Assembly: GCA_019426215.1 (NCBI GenBank)
Contig: CM033400.1
Coordinates: 19,452,568 to 19,516,567, forward strand
Reading direction: 5' to 3'
Length of the DNA stretch: 64,000 nucleotides
Origin: Buddleja alternifolia
Taxonomy: Eukaryota > Streptophyta > Magnoliopsida > Lamiales > Scrophulariaceae
Below the pieces are notes generated by a model, which saw only the letters and a program-made list of their open reading frames with translations, ran no database searches and was not told where the DNA came from. The position numbers were made by a program, and so were the translations under genes. This document shows positions 13,276 through 33,899 of the stretch, in pieces. Within the stretch, counting starts at the first letter, position 1. Each line of letters starts with the position of its first letter.

Positions 13276-14701
13276 TGTTGGATTTCGGGAAAAATAACTT
13301 AAACGCAGCGAAAGGATTTCAAAAAATTTTATTTTAAAACCCAAAGTTGAATTCAATGATTGCATATTCAAATTGCACGATAAACTTAACGAATAATGCT
13401 TACTCGTTAGAACGAAGTTGTAGGAGAATCTTTCTTCTTCCTCCAATTCGAAAACTTGAAGCTGCCAAATCTTCAATCCTTTGTTTTGATCTTCAAAACT
13501 TGAACTTGATCCAAACAACAAAAATACATCGTCTCTAAATTGTCACGCACAGATCAACAATCGAAAAGTTTCCCACTTGAATTCTCTAAGGGAGACGGCT
13601 AGGGTTTTAGAGAAGGGGAGGAATATTTTCTTTCTTTCTTTCTAGGAGAGTTGTGAAAGTTATGTTATTCTTGTTTAAAGTCAAAAAGTCCTTATATACC
13701 TCAAAAAGTCCAAAGGAAGTGGGTAACACCTAGCCAGTCACGTGGCCCACTTCGTAACCCAAACGAAAACGAATGATAAGATCATTCCGCAACCTTCCAA
13801 TCATAAATACCGTATAAGTATAAACTCTTTGTTCGTGTACCCCAGTCAAGTGAGAGTCATGGCTATGTCAAACTCACTGGACTTGACCTTATGTATTAAT
13901 TATAATAATACGAGATCATTGAGATCGATTTAGTGCCTAGCACAATCATCTCTTTTTGCTTTGGTCAAAGACTTTGTTCTCTATTTATCTATAATCACAT
14001 AGAGTGCTTTCTCACTCACTTATGAGAGAACAAATCCCATTTAGATATCAGCTAAGACTACCATTTGCCCATCAAGCCTAGTAGAAGTGGTAGAATTATT
14101 CCAAGTATTTCAGGACCTGATCGTGGACCACCCTTTTAGAGTTCGCATTTCAAAGTTGACCCCACCAATGGGTTAATTGAGTCTAACTACTCTAATGAAA
14201 TACTTGACGTCACAAATACATCTTCAGCATGATGTTTCAGGTCAAAGGTTCACTTACACCTTTTACGCATAATCAATTCTATCATTGACAATCACAGAGT
14301 GCAAACCCATGTGACAGTCACAAAGTGAAAACCCGTGTTTGAGCATATCAGTTCCACTAATGTGTCTACAATCTTAATCTCCTATCATCCCATGATACTA
14401 GACAAGCACTCCCATGTCAGAGATAAGATTGTACAAGTGTTCTAAGTTTTTTTTTGTCTATTAAAGACTTTACTTTACTTGCGAACTTATTTTTAGTAAT
14501 CAAGATCAATCTCTCTAGTGTCAATCTTCCTATCCCATAGGAAGTAGAGAGATCGCACTGAAAATACGGACAAAACGTTTTACACTACTTATAGATGCAG
14601 ATAAGATTTAAGTGAAAACTAAATAATGCTTTAATTAATAATTACAAGATAGATGCCCTATCATTTTATCCTCTATGGCATCTGAGGGCATAATCCTAAC
14701 A
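13276..14701 (-). mobile_element. Solo copia-like LTR
   Basis: It begins tgttggatttcggg and ends gggcataatcctaaca, the same terminus as the LTRs of the intact copia element (33,839 and 41,397). It carries the same internal landmarks: the ggtcaaagac segment, 'catcttcagcatgatg', and the 'cttcctatcccataggaag' block. Flanks are ctcaa (13,271-13,275) and ctcga (14,702-14,706), a 5-bp target duplication with one mismatch. The sequence on both sides rejoins into one block, as shown by the uninterrupted copy at 12,160. With no internal region it is a solo LTR, 1,426 bp. Confidence 0.65.
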
Positions 14702-15060
14702 CTCGATGTCCCCTTCGCCATCCTTTCTCCTCTCAGCTCTTCTATTTTGTTTTCTCCTTTCTCTTGGGCGAGCTTTCCCTTCTAGTACCCTCCGGCGAAT
14801 GGTTGTGCCAGTGGTACCTCTCGTGGTCTTCGGCTTCAGGGTGATCCCTATTCCCACGAAACCGTCTTTTTTCCTACTTTATCAGTTATTTCTCCCTTTC
14901 CCCGCCCCCCTCCTCTGTCCCCCAGGCAGTGATTTCCACCTATGGTGGCTCATCTCCTGTTACCCCTCTCTAGGTGGGTAAATCCCCTTCATTGGCTCCC
15001 CCTATTAGCGGTCCAGCTCCCTCATCCATAAAGTGGTGTGGTGGTGGTTGTGGTTAGGGT
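14702..15060. repeat. Pyrimidine-rich block, copy 2, right part
   Basis: It resumes the copy broken at 13,275, matching 12,258-12,378 up to about 14,822, then continues with unique C/T-rich sequence. The 91-codon plus ORF here has no recognisable domain and looks compositional. Confidence 0.5.
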
Positions 15061-15920
15061 TTAGGTGAAAGGATGAGTAAGAAGAAGAAAAAAAGGAAGG
15101 AAAAAAAAAGAGAATAATAATTTTAAAAAAATTGAACAAACCACTTATTAATATAAAAATACATTTAAATTTGTTTACAAATTTTTGGTATTTTTAGTTT
15201 TTAAATTTGAAAATAATAATTAATAAATTTTCCAATTGGTCATTACACTTAACTTAATTATTTTATGATTATAAAAAATAATTATCCATTATTAATTAAT
15301 TAATTAGTTTCATTTTATTTTTGAATTGAAAAAAAAAATTAGTGATTTGTTTGGTTTAATAATTTATCAATTATAATTAATATTAATGATTTGATGATTT
15401 ATAAAATTAGTTATTCATATTTTATTGAAATTAATTAATTAAATAAATTCAATAATATTAAATAGAATATAAATATATATATATATATATTCTTAATATA
15501 ATAAGTTATAAAAATGGTTACTGGTTATTAAATAAATTATTAATTAAATATTTTAGTGATTGTTAATTTATTTAAAGAGTAAAAGATAATTAAATATTTT
15601 TATTCTTTTATTTTCGAATTAATTGTTAGTTAAATATTCATTTTTCTGAAATTATTATTTTTTCATTTTTAATTTGTTTATTTTTTTAGAACTTATTGTT
15701 TATTTATTTAAAGAGTAAAATATTATTAAATTTTATATTATGTTTTTTTCAAATTGATTATTAACTTATTTTAAGGAGTAAAAAGCATTTAACTATCTAA
15801 AATCAGTCAAATGCTTTTTATTTTTTATTTCAAAATTAATTATTAATATCTATTAATTTCATTTAGTTGAAATGATTAAAAGAAGGTAAATTAAAATGAT
15901 TAACAAACTATAATCAAATT
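15061..15920. other. AT-rich desert
   Basis: It is very AT-rich with many taatt/aaatt words and a short (TA)n at about 15,474-15,490. I see no gene, RNA or structured repeat. Confidence 0.6.
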
Positions 15921-15924
15921 GAAC

Positions 15925-16218
15925 GGTAAATATTACATTGACACCCCCTGAAAAGTTAGTATACATTACAAATACCCCCTAGGGTTATTTTGGTCAGTCA
16001 AAACTCTGAACTTTTGGTCCAGGTTTGATCAGGGGTAAAATGGGGGTAGTTAAAAAGTTTTTTGATAACGTCATCAAAATTCTGCCCCAAAAAACTGACA
16101 GGGGGTGCCCATATAATCAAAAAATGGGTCCAAGGGAGGTCGTTGTAACTTTTAAAATGTGAGCGGGAGTTTGTGTAATTATCCCATAAGTGAGGGGGTC
16201 TGAGTGTACTTTTCACTA
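15925..16218. mobile_element. Degraded miniature inverted-repeat element
   Basis: The ends resemble each other in inverted orientation: left 'tattacattgacaccccctg' against the reverse complement of right 'gggggtctgagtgtac'. The style is the same as the 'gggataattacactc' elements at 25,472 and 61,956, with phrases about missing bases such as 'gtgtaattatcccat'. No clear target duplication was found, so it is old or incomplete. Confidence 0.4.
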
Positions 16219-16257
16219 ATAAGTATGACTCATTCTAGAAAATGAAAGATACATGAT

Positions 16258-16657
16258 TCTCACAACACTTCACCATTTATCTCTGCATTCTTTATTCTCT
16301 TTAAGTCTATATTATTTTTCCAACGCATTACTTAATTGGAGATCTAGGTCACTATTCCATTATGTGTTGACCGGATTGTCTCTTACAGGTGCGTAAACAA
16401 CTTGATTCCTAAAGTACGGTTCCTAATCATATGCAACGTTTGTGGAAGTTAAATTTATCTCACAACACTTCACCATTTATCTCTGCATTCTTTATTCTCT
16501 TTAAGTCTATATTATTTTTCCAACGCATTACTTAATTGGAGATCTAGGTCACTATTCCATTATGTGTTGACCGGATTGTCTCTTACAGGTGCGTAAACAA
16601 CTTGATTCCTAAAGTACGGTTCCTAATCATATGCAACGTTTGTGGAAGTTAAATTTA
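16258..16657. repeat. Perfect 2 x 200 bp tandem duplication
   Basis: 16,258-16,457 and 16,458-16,657 are identical over 200 bp by direct reading (both run from 'tctcacaacacttcacc' to 'ggaagttaaattta'). The duplicated unit contains a 'cttacag' splice-acceptor-like motif but no recognisable coding sequence. It ends about 250 bp downstream of the stop codon of the minus-strand E2 gene. Identity implies a very recent event or an assembly duplication. Confidence 0.9.
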
Positions 16658-16903
16658 GCAATTCATCTGCATTACATCAACAACTTTCTAAGGATGAGTT
16701 GTCTCAACCTCTGGAGGACGAACTACTAGTGATTATAAATGTACAACAACAACATATGGTTCCCTTGTATCAACTTAATTGTCATATCCATGCATTGTTA
16801 TTTAAAGATACATTGAAAAATTAATTTCCAAGGAAAAGAAATTAAACATTTGTTGGACTCAACAAGGTAATTTTTATTGTGATTTATGAGTTGAGCAAAA
16901 CTC

Positions 16904-23370
<6,467 letters not shown>

Positions 23371-23454
23371 CAATTATATAGATTGAATGTTTTGAAGGTA
23401 CGTAATTCTAAGCTACCTAATATTGATATGCTATAAATTGCTAAAACAAGAGAT

Positions 23455-23503
23455 ATATATATATATATATATATACACGGGGGGAAAGGGGGGGGGGGGG
23501 GGG
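23455..23503. repeat. (TA)n followed by a 16-G run upstream of E2 start
   Basis: Alternating TA at about 23,455-23,475 is followed by six G, AAA and 16 G (23,488-23,503), then a short (GA)n at 23,520-23,535. This lies 85-165 bp upstream of the E2 start codon, in the leader or promoter of that minus-strand gene. Confidence 0.8.
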
Positions 23504-23539
23504 ATGGAAGTGATTGATAAGAGAGAGAGAGAGAGGACG

Positions 23540-24605
23540 TAAATGGTTATGGTACAAATTCCATGGGCAAAAAGTAGTCATTTTCGTATAAGGATAAGGC
23601 ACCATTTGACTTTGAGAAGAACCCCCCGTTTACTCCTCACTTTCTCCGCAGCCTCAGTCATGCTTTCAAGAGAATAAATCACTACTTTTCTTCCATTTTG
23701 AAAAATGATCAATAGTGACTCAAGACTTATTAATATAGTAGAATCAGCGTTCACTTTCATGTGAGAGTTTTTGAGTTCAATTTCAAACAATTTTTCCCTC
23801 CTTTGGAGTCCTCATAAGATCTTGTGTGACTCGCAATTAAAAAACTATCGGCCCGATTTTATCCGATCAGGGTATTCCTTCGTCTAAATTTTTTTTTTTT
23901 TGAAAAGATCAATAATGCGTTTTCAGAATACAGAATAGAATCTGTTAAATAGACTTTGCTCTATACTATTTATTTCATCAACATTACTTGGTGGATGGAA
24001 GAATAATTATGAGAAACCTTTAGATAATTTATACATTAAGTAGTGTTCTTATTCTTTTCTATTTTTGGTCACGTTCACTTAATTTCTTTTTCATGATATT
24101 CAACATTTACTGCTTTAGAACAAGTGCTTGGTTTTCTAGAAGACAAAGATGGACAAGTTACGTTCGGATAAAATGATTTCTGAGCTAAAAGTTTTAAACA
24201 CATAATAAAAATTCCTTATACTTGTCTGAATAATTTTAAATGACCAAGTATTTCAAATTTTTGTAAGGACAAATAACACTTTTTCCCGTGATATACCTAA
24301 TCGATCATAAGCTCCTAATGAAAAGAAATTAATCAACAAACCCTCCTACGACTTTTTAAAGTAATCTCACTACCTCCCCCGAGCGTTTTTCCTACGAACT
24401 TTTATAGCACTTTAAAAATATGTATACTATATCAAATCGGACCATTCAAAAAAAAATTCCTACGACTTTCTTATAAGAACACCCAAATCATTATATGATA
24501 ATTGTTGATGAGTGTAAGTCAAATACATTATGGAAAATTCTATGTTACATTAGGTTCAATAGAGCTGGTTCACTCAAAACCACGTATTTATGTATGATAG
24601 GTGGG
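23540..24605. other. Intergenic, no gene seen
   Basis: AT-rich upstream sequence of the E2 gene. The 70-codon minus ORF at 23,578-23,790 has no recognisable features. Phrases near 23,815-23,890 ('gactcgcaattaaaaaacta') resemble 12,920-12,990, suggesting a small dispersed repeat. Confidence 0.5.
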
Positions 24606-24613
24606 TGTATGTA

Positions 24614-24773
24614 GGAAAATACTTGTATAAATTAGGTTTTGGGCCCTACCCATGTACAGAAAAACACTTCATATGGTTTTTAATTAAAAAACAAGTGATG
24701 TGTGATGTGTCTTTTTCTCTGTCACAAGGTGCATGAATGGGGCTCAAGACTCGATCTATACAAGTGTTTTCCG
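24614..24773. mobile_element. Miniature inverted-repeat element, ~160 bp
   Basis: TIR left ggaaaatacttgtataaatt, right (reverse complement) ggaaaacacttgtatagatc. The flanking 9-mers gtgtatgta and gggtatcta match at 7 of 9 positions, a possible eroded target duplication. Related to 21,232-21,403. Confidence 0.5.
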
Positions 24774-25099
24774 GGTATCTAGTATAGAATTTCCGATTCA
24801 TGATGATCTAGTTGACGTTTGTGTCAGAGCTTTTTCATGCATGGTGTGGATAAGCATAAATACATTAGCCGTCAAGTAAGTATCTCGAATAAGAACAAAA
24901 AGAAGGAAAAGGAAAGAGACTTAGAAAAATGTAGGATACTCCAATCTTAGCGGTCCAAATTCAACTCATTTACAAATTACAACTACATATTCTCTAAGGG
25001 GAGTGTTGCCCAACTATTCTCAGGACACTTCAAATTTTATTCAACTAAACTAGGGGTGGAGTGGATCCCCAATAACAAAGGAATCTTATCTTTCAACTT

Positions 25100-25138
<39 letters not shown>

Positions 25139-25471
25139 CTTTATTCTTTCTCTGCAGGGAGAATAGAATGTTGAATGCTCAAGTTCATTTATATAAAATA
25201 GCAACCTTAGGCAACCAATTTCAATAAACATCTCCCCAGCCTTTCAACTGTCCAAATATATTATAATACGATGATATCATAAAACATAATTACGTATAGT
25301 ATAAAGATGTTTAAGCACACTTGAGTGCCATCTGAGTGCAGATTAAAAGTGGTCTCATAATACATCCAGAAAATTCCATGGCACTACCCAAATAGGTTTA
25401 ATCTTTAGATAATAATACGATGACACCACAAAGTGAAAAACCAAAACTAATTGGATATGATATAAATTATA

Positions 25472-25718
25472 GGGATAATTACACTCGCACTCCCTCAATG
25501 ATGGGGTAATTACACAAACCTCCCTTCACTAATTAATAATCACAAACACACTCCCTCAGGGGTCTATTTATAAGGTTTACAAGAGGTGCAATTGTAAGAA
25601 TTATTACACACAGAAAGAGTGCAATTGTAAAAAAATCTTTAACATGAGGGAATGTATTTGTAATTATGAGATTTGTGTAATTATCCCATCATTGAAGGGG
25701 CGTGAGTGTAATTATCCC
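25472..25718. mobile_element. Mutator-like MITE, 247 bp
   Basis: A perfect 9-bp target duplication taaattata lies at 25,463-25,471 and 25,719-25,727. The TIR starts gggataattacactc on both ends and extends imperfectly for about 50 bp through 'ggggtaattacacaaacctc'. A 9-bp duplication fits the Mutator superfamily. No coding capacity. A longer relative lies at 61,956. Confidence 0.8.
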
Positions 25719-26209
25719 TAAATTATAATTGATCCATAAGTTCACTTGACCACAACCTAAGTAGATAGCATCTCATAAGACAGAAAGGAAATATGTGTGA
25801 AATAAATGAGTCAAACTTCTAAATCTTCACAAGTAAGAGAGAAATTTTGGCTATTTATCTAGAAAAGAGATCAAAAGTAGTATATTAAGTCGAAAATAGA
25901 ATTTAACAACCATTAATACTTGCCAACATCACAATTTTAGGTCTAGTGAATACATAAAAGAAAAAAGAAAAACGAAATCAAAACATGACGGGCACGCCTA
26001 AAGTTTACTTAAAAATTGGAAATCAATCGAACCCACTACGCAGAATTGAAGCCACCAACACTTCCACATATAGAGATGACTAATACTTTGATCAAAGGCA
26101 GACATGGGGACCTCCTAACATGCAAAAGGAAGAGAAAATGACATAGAATGTAAGCAGTGGAAATGATGATTGGCTGACATATATCTTCACATCTAATGCC
26201 TGCTGCTGA

Positions 26210-29096
<2,887 letters not shown>

Positions 29097-29283
29097 TCAC
29101 ACACACACACACAACACAATCTCTCTTCTCTGTGTGTGATATACAACAACAGATCTTCCCCGGAAGACCTTTGTGCAATATGCAATTACCAACCTAATTA
29201 ATTACACTCCATAAATGAGAATACACAATCTTCAGCTTTCCCATAATTCACCCCTGTGACAACGAGAGAGTATCAGCAAATTC

Positions 29284-29299
29284 AAACCCTAACCCTAAT
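29284..29299. promoter_or_regulatory. Telo-box-like motif in ROP leader/promoter
   Basis: Tandem aaaccctaaccctaa about 220 bp upstream of the ROP start codon. AAACCCTAA telo-boxes are known in plant promoters of growth-related genes. Use here is inferred from the motif only. Confidence 0.4.
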
Positions 29300-29550
29300 T
29301 GAAAAGGCGTACTCGTGTAATGATAGAGAAGAATTGGGGAGGGGAGGGGAAGGGGAATGAGAGGAAATTGGGGTGGGGGGATCAAGATCTAGTGAGAGAA
29401 ACAAAAAGAAAATGGTAAAAGTGGATGATGAGAAAACAATGCTGGCCTTGGGTGTGTGTGGGGAGGAGGAAAAATGGGTGGCCATTACGCATAAAAATAA
29501 AATACCTTATTTAGCCGGGAAATGCTGCCGTTGAACCGCTCCTCCCCCTC

Positions 29551-29572
29551 TCCTCTCTCTCTCTCTCTCTCT
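29551..29572. repeat. (CT)n tract upstream of ROP
   Basis: About 22 bp of CT repeat, read as GA on the ROP sense strand, roughly 490 bp upstream of the start codon. GA/CT tracts are common in plant core promoters and leaders. Confidence 0.7.
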
Positions 29573-29719
29573 TCCTTCAACGCTTTTCTCGCTCTAGAAA
29601 CATAAAACTGTCATTGGGCTTTTTCTTCACGCCTCCTCATTGGGCTTTCAATTCGCTCCAAATATTTTTCAAACTTCCACGTAACTGGGTTTTCTTGTTT
29701 AGTAACTATGTCTTATACT

Positions 29720-30200
29720 TAAAATTTGTATTATACCCATATAAAACACATAAATACGTATAATTGAAAAATATTCTTATTTTTTATATACTATCTGAAT
29801 ATAATAAAAGATACTCATACTTTTGAGTTGAACAAATTAATACACTTATTTTACATATTTCGTATTATACTTGACGAATAATACTCTATATTTGACAAAA
29901 AAATATTAATTTTATTTATAAATAAAAAATATATTAATTGAATATCATACGATTTAAAAATAAAAATACTAATAAATTTTCAAAATATTATCCACAAGTA
30001 ACTCATAGAAGATATTTTGTTAATAATATAAAAGCAAGAACAATCAATATACTTTACAAAATAATATAATATAGGTCGTATTTTCATTTTTATTCGTATT
30101 TTACCCGTATGAGTACAAATTGGTTTATTTCTCGTTCCCATATTTTCTAGCCAAATTTTTATATCGTAACTTTCAATAAAAATTCATAAAATATTCGGAT
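29720..30200. repeat. Dispersed AT-rich repeat, copy B
   Basis: Collinear with 17,110-18,060 minus its hAT insertion. At about 29,820 'cttttgagttgaacaaatta' is the uninterrupted counterpart of the hAT insertion site. No coding content. Confidence 0.6.
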
Positions 30201-30980
30201 GTAATAGTACCTTTCTCCTGGAATTGAAAAAAAATAAGTTGGATTTTGCTTTTTCTTTTTGACAAGTAATAGATCAGACGCGTAACATTAGGATCTTCTC
30301 GTTTTCAAGATTCTCATTACTTATGCACATGAAATTTAAGATAATAAGGATGAAGCGGACACTTGCAAGTCTTTATGAGCTAAAACAGATCCAAATCAAT
30401 GGTTCATATCTATCGTACATTGTTAGATGCAAGAACACAATGGTCATAAAATACTATAATGGCCCTAATGCGACGATATTTTTGGTCATTTATGCCTTTG
30501 CTAATTTAATTTGGGACAAATTACCATTTCAGTTTATAATCTTCATTTGAATATAGTGAATCATAATATATTCATTTAATTGTATCAGATTTCAAAAGAA
30601 AATGATAATGTCTATAACGTTGGATTTCATTGGACAGAAAAATTGTATTATCTTTTATAGATGGCTAAACCTTCGAGGGGATAAATAATATGTATCACCT
30701 CCTATGTTATAAACGGACAAAGTTTTCATATTTTACTTAGACTGAGGAGCGAGGAGCATTTAAGGGAAGGAATATTATTAGGGGAATTATAGTTCAGATA
30801 ATAGAAAGTTTTTAAATTAATAAAGATATAATAACTTTTAACTAATCTTATATATAATAAAACAGAACTCTTGAAGTTATTTCATTAAGTGCATATGTGG
30901 ATAGGCTAATTGATGTCAATCGTGCCACTTAAGTAATTAGTATATATTTTTTCAATTGAATATAGTTAAATGTAGTTAAA
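30201..30980. other. Intergenic, no gene seen
   Basis: AT-rich spacer with a 75-codon plus ORF (30,323-30,550) showing no recognisable domain. Nothing else is supported. Confidence 0.5.
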
Positions 30981-30987
30981 TTTAGAA

Positions 30988-31700
30988 GAGAAAATAGCAG
31001 ATACCCCCCCCCCCCAAACTATGAGGTGATGTGCGCTTTGTCCCCCAAACTATTAAAAGTTGCACTTAACATCCTAAACTATCATATATGTGCACTTTGC
31101 CCCCTCGGTCAGCTTCAGGCAGCACCCTAAACTATCATATATTTTCTTTTCTTTTTTTAAATTCAAATATTCTTAATATTAATTTAACCCCCCTCGGTCA
31201 GCTTCCGGAAAAATTTTATCCATTCATCGTTCAATTTAAATCATGCATATTGGGATTTATTTAGATTTTTCTTGAAATATTATTTCTAGATGTGAAATAA
31301 ATAATTTTCAAATATGAAAATAAGAAAAATAAAAATAAAACATGAAAATAAATAAGAAAACAATGAAAAGAAGTATAAATTCAAATATTCATAATTTTCT
31401 AAAAATAAAAAAGACAATTCAAAAATCCGAAAACATGAAAATAAATGAAAAAAAGTATAAAAATAAAAAAATAAAAAAATTAGTACATGTGCGCTTTGCC
31501 CCCTCACTTATGAGGTGATGTGCGCTTTGCCCCCCAAATTATTAAAAGTTGCACTCAATACCCTAAACTATCATATATGTGCACTTTGGCCCCTTGGTCA
31601 GCTTCGGGCAGCACACAGGGGGCAAAGTGCTACAAACAGCATAGGTGAGGGGGCAAAGCGCACATCACCTCATAGTTTGGGGGGTATCTGCTATTTTCTC
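30988..31700. mobile_element. Mutator-like MITE with internal duplication, 713 bp
   Basis: A perfect 9-bp target duplication aatttagaa lies at 30,979-30,987 and 31,701-31,709. TIRs start gagaaaatagcagatacccc and continue imperfectly through 'tatgaggtgatgtgcgcttt'. The block 'ctatcatatatgtgcacttt' occurs twice (about 31,081 and 31,569), each followed by a 'ggtcagcttc' motif, so the element has duplicated its left subterminal region around an AT-rich core. No transposase. The inner element at 62,152-62,544 is a relative. Confidence 0.8.
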
Positions 31701-32061
31701 AATTTAGAAATAGTCAAAGAAATTAGTCACCAACGTAATTTGAATTCAAATAATTATTTGTTTCTTTTCTATCTATATTTTTGCTAATGGTAGTTGTCAA
31801 TTATTTGTTTTTTAAAAAATATTTTACTGAATTTAACGATCATGCATTATACTTTTAAAATTGACTTTTATGATTTAATACTCATATAAAAGATTTTTTG
31901 ATGATAATTGCCAAATTTGATTCAAATCTTTTAATTTTGTAGATTATAAATAAATAGCTTATATAGTGATAGTTTTTTTTCTTTATTAGTTTGTACATAA
32001 TTAGTATCCCGTGATTATAAATAAATAACTTATATAGGGATCGAAGCCTTCAACCGTCTAT

Positions 32062-33839
32062 TGTAAATCCTGTATTCATGTGCAGCGGAAACCATAAAAA
32101 CAGATCCGGAATCACAATTGGATCACTTTTGGGTTTTAATAATTTTGCATATAAATTTTGAAAATAACATATGAAGATGAAATCTAATTTCATCTTTTTA
32201 CTAACCTTTTGATTTCGATGAAAGTCTTGATCTTCCGGATAGCAACAATTCAAAACACCTGCCTCTAGATATCACGCCGAAACGATCTTCGAAGAAAAAT
32301 CCCCCACCTTCCATAACCACTATGGCCGACGGCTTATGCAGGGGGGGGGGAGAAAAAATCTCTCTTTTTTCTTTGCTGTCAAATCTAATTGTGAGAGTTA
32401 GGTTTTGACTGAACCAGTGTTAGGTATTTATAAGGAGTGATGGGCTTGGAATTAACTAATTCCTTGAACCCATCCAACTCCTTTAAAAACACCACACACA
32501 CGCCTCACCTCATTATTATTGGGCTAAGTTGACTTTCAACTTAGTCCAATTATTAATTAGATCCAATAGATTTTAATCCAATTAAAATATAATACTAATT
32601 AATATTCCTCTATATTCAATAATTTAATTATTTAATAAAAGGGTGAGTATAATAAATAAGCCTAATTATTTATTATAATTAATTTATTTTCATTAATCTA
32701 ATTAATCAAATAAATTAATGCGTTCATAATAAATACATCCAATTATTTATTGTTAATTTATTTCCATTAATCCAATTAATCAAATAAATTAATTTGCTCA
32801 TCAAATAGCAAATTACCTATTTCATGTTATTGACAACGAAAAAATTCTCTTTGCTCAATTCCTTTTAAGTGCGACTCTCTAGGTTCGTTTCAATTGACAT
32901 TGGGAGGAAACCAAGGATGTGAGTGTCACTAAGCCAGTCACGTGGACTCACATCGAAACCCAATTGAAATGAATGGATCAATACGAACCTTTAGGTCACA
33001 AATATCATGTGAGTATAAGCTCTCCACTGTAACATCCCGATCGAGTGAGAGTCATGGAATATGTCACTCACATGACTCGATGTTATGCTTTCAGGGAATC
33101 ATAGTAAGATAAAATTACTGAACTACCCTTATGTACTATACATAAGTTAGTTCTCCTACTTTGGCCAAAGAATTATAATTTCATTTACCTACGATCGCAC
33201 AGGACATTAACTCGTTACTACCCGGGACAGTGAATCCCCTATTGGCAGTCACCGAACAATTGCTACTTGTCCTTCTGAACCGCACTTCGAGGTTGATCCC
33301 ACCATAGGGTAAAATGGATCTAACTACTCTAACAACTCGTTCAGTATCACAAGTCCAATCTTCGTGAATCCTCAGGTCTAAGGCTCACGCACACTACCGC
33401 GACCAATAATTTAATCATTGACTATCCAAGAGTAAATGCCCATCTGATTGAATCACGGCGAGCCGTGTTCGAATATGTCAATTCCATTGACATATCTATG
33501 ACCAAGCTCCCACCATCCAAAGTGACCGACTGACACTCCTTGTCAAAGCTTGCGTCACACAAATCTGGTCTTAATGCCCAATTAAAACTCATCGACTTAC
33601 GAACTCTAGTTTAAGTAAACAAGGGACCGATACTTCTAGTGTCCATCTCCTCAGATCATTGAGGAGTAGAAGCTCCCTCTTGACTACCTTGGACTTATTT
33701 GTTCAATACTTATATTAATGTCATCAAAATTGATATGAACAAAACATATGCCTTTATTAATGAAGAAGAGTTTGTACAACATAAATGTAATGTCCTAATA
33801 ATCTAATTCCTCTATGGCATTGAGGGCATAATCCTAACA
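32062..33839 (-). repeat. 3' LTR of the copia element
   Basis: 1,778 bp, running tgtaaatcctg ... cataatcctaaca on the plus strand, i.e. TGTTAGG...TTTACA in element sense. A minus-strand TATA-like ttataaatacc is at about 32,427-32,437. Relatives lie at 5,424-6,937, 6,938-7,560 and 13,276-14,701. Confidence 0.9.
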
Positions 33840-33850
33840 GTCTCCCACTT
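33840..33850 (-). promoter_or_regulatory. Polypurine tract
   Basis: The element sense reads AAGTGGGAGAC directly before the 3' LTR start TGTTAGG. This is the usual plus-strand primer position of LTR elements. Confidence 0.75.
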
Positions 33851-33899
33851 GCACTCAATGCCAATCGTTATGGTATATAATACCCATCTTCTCAAAATG

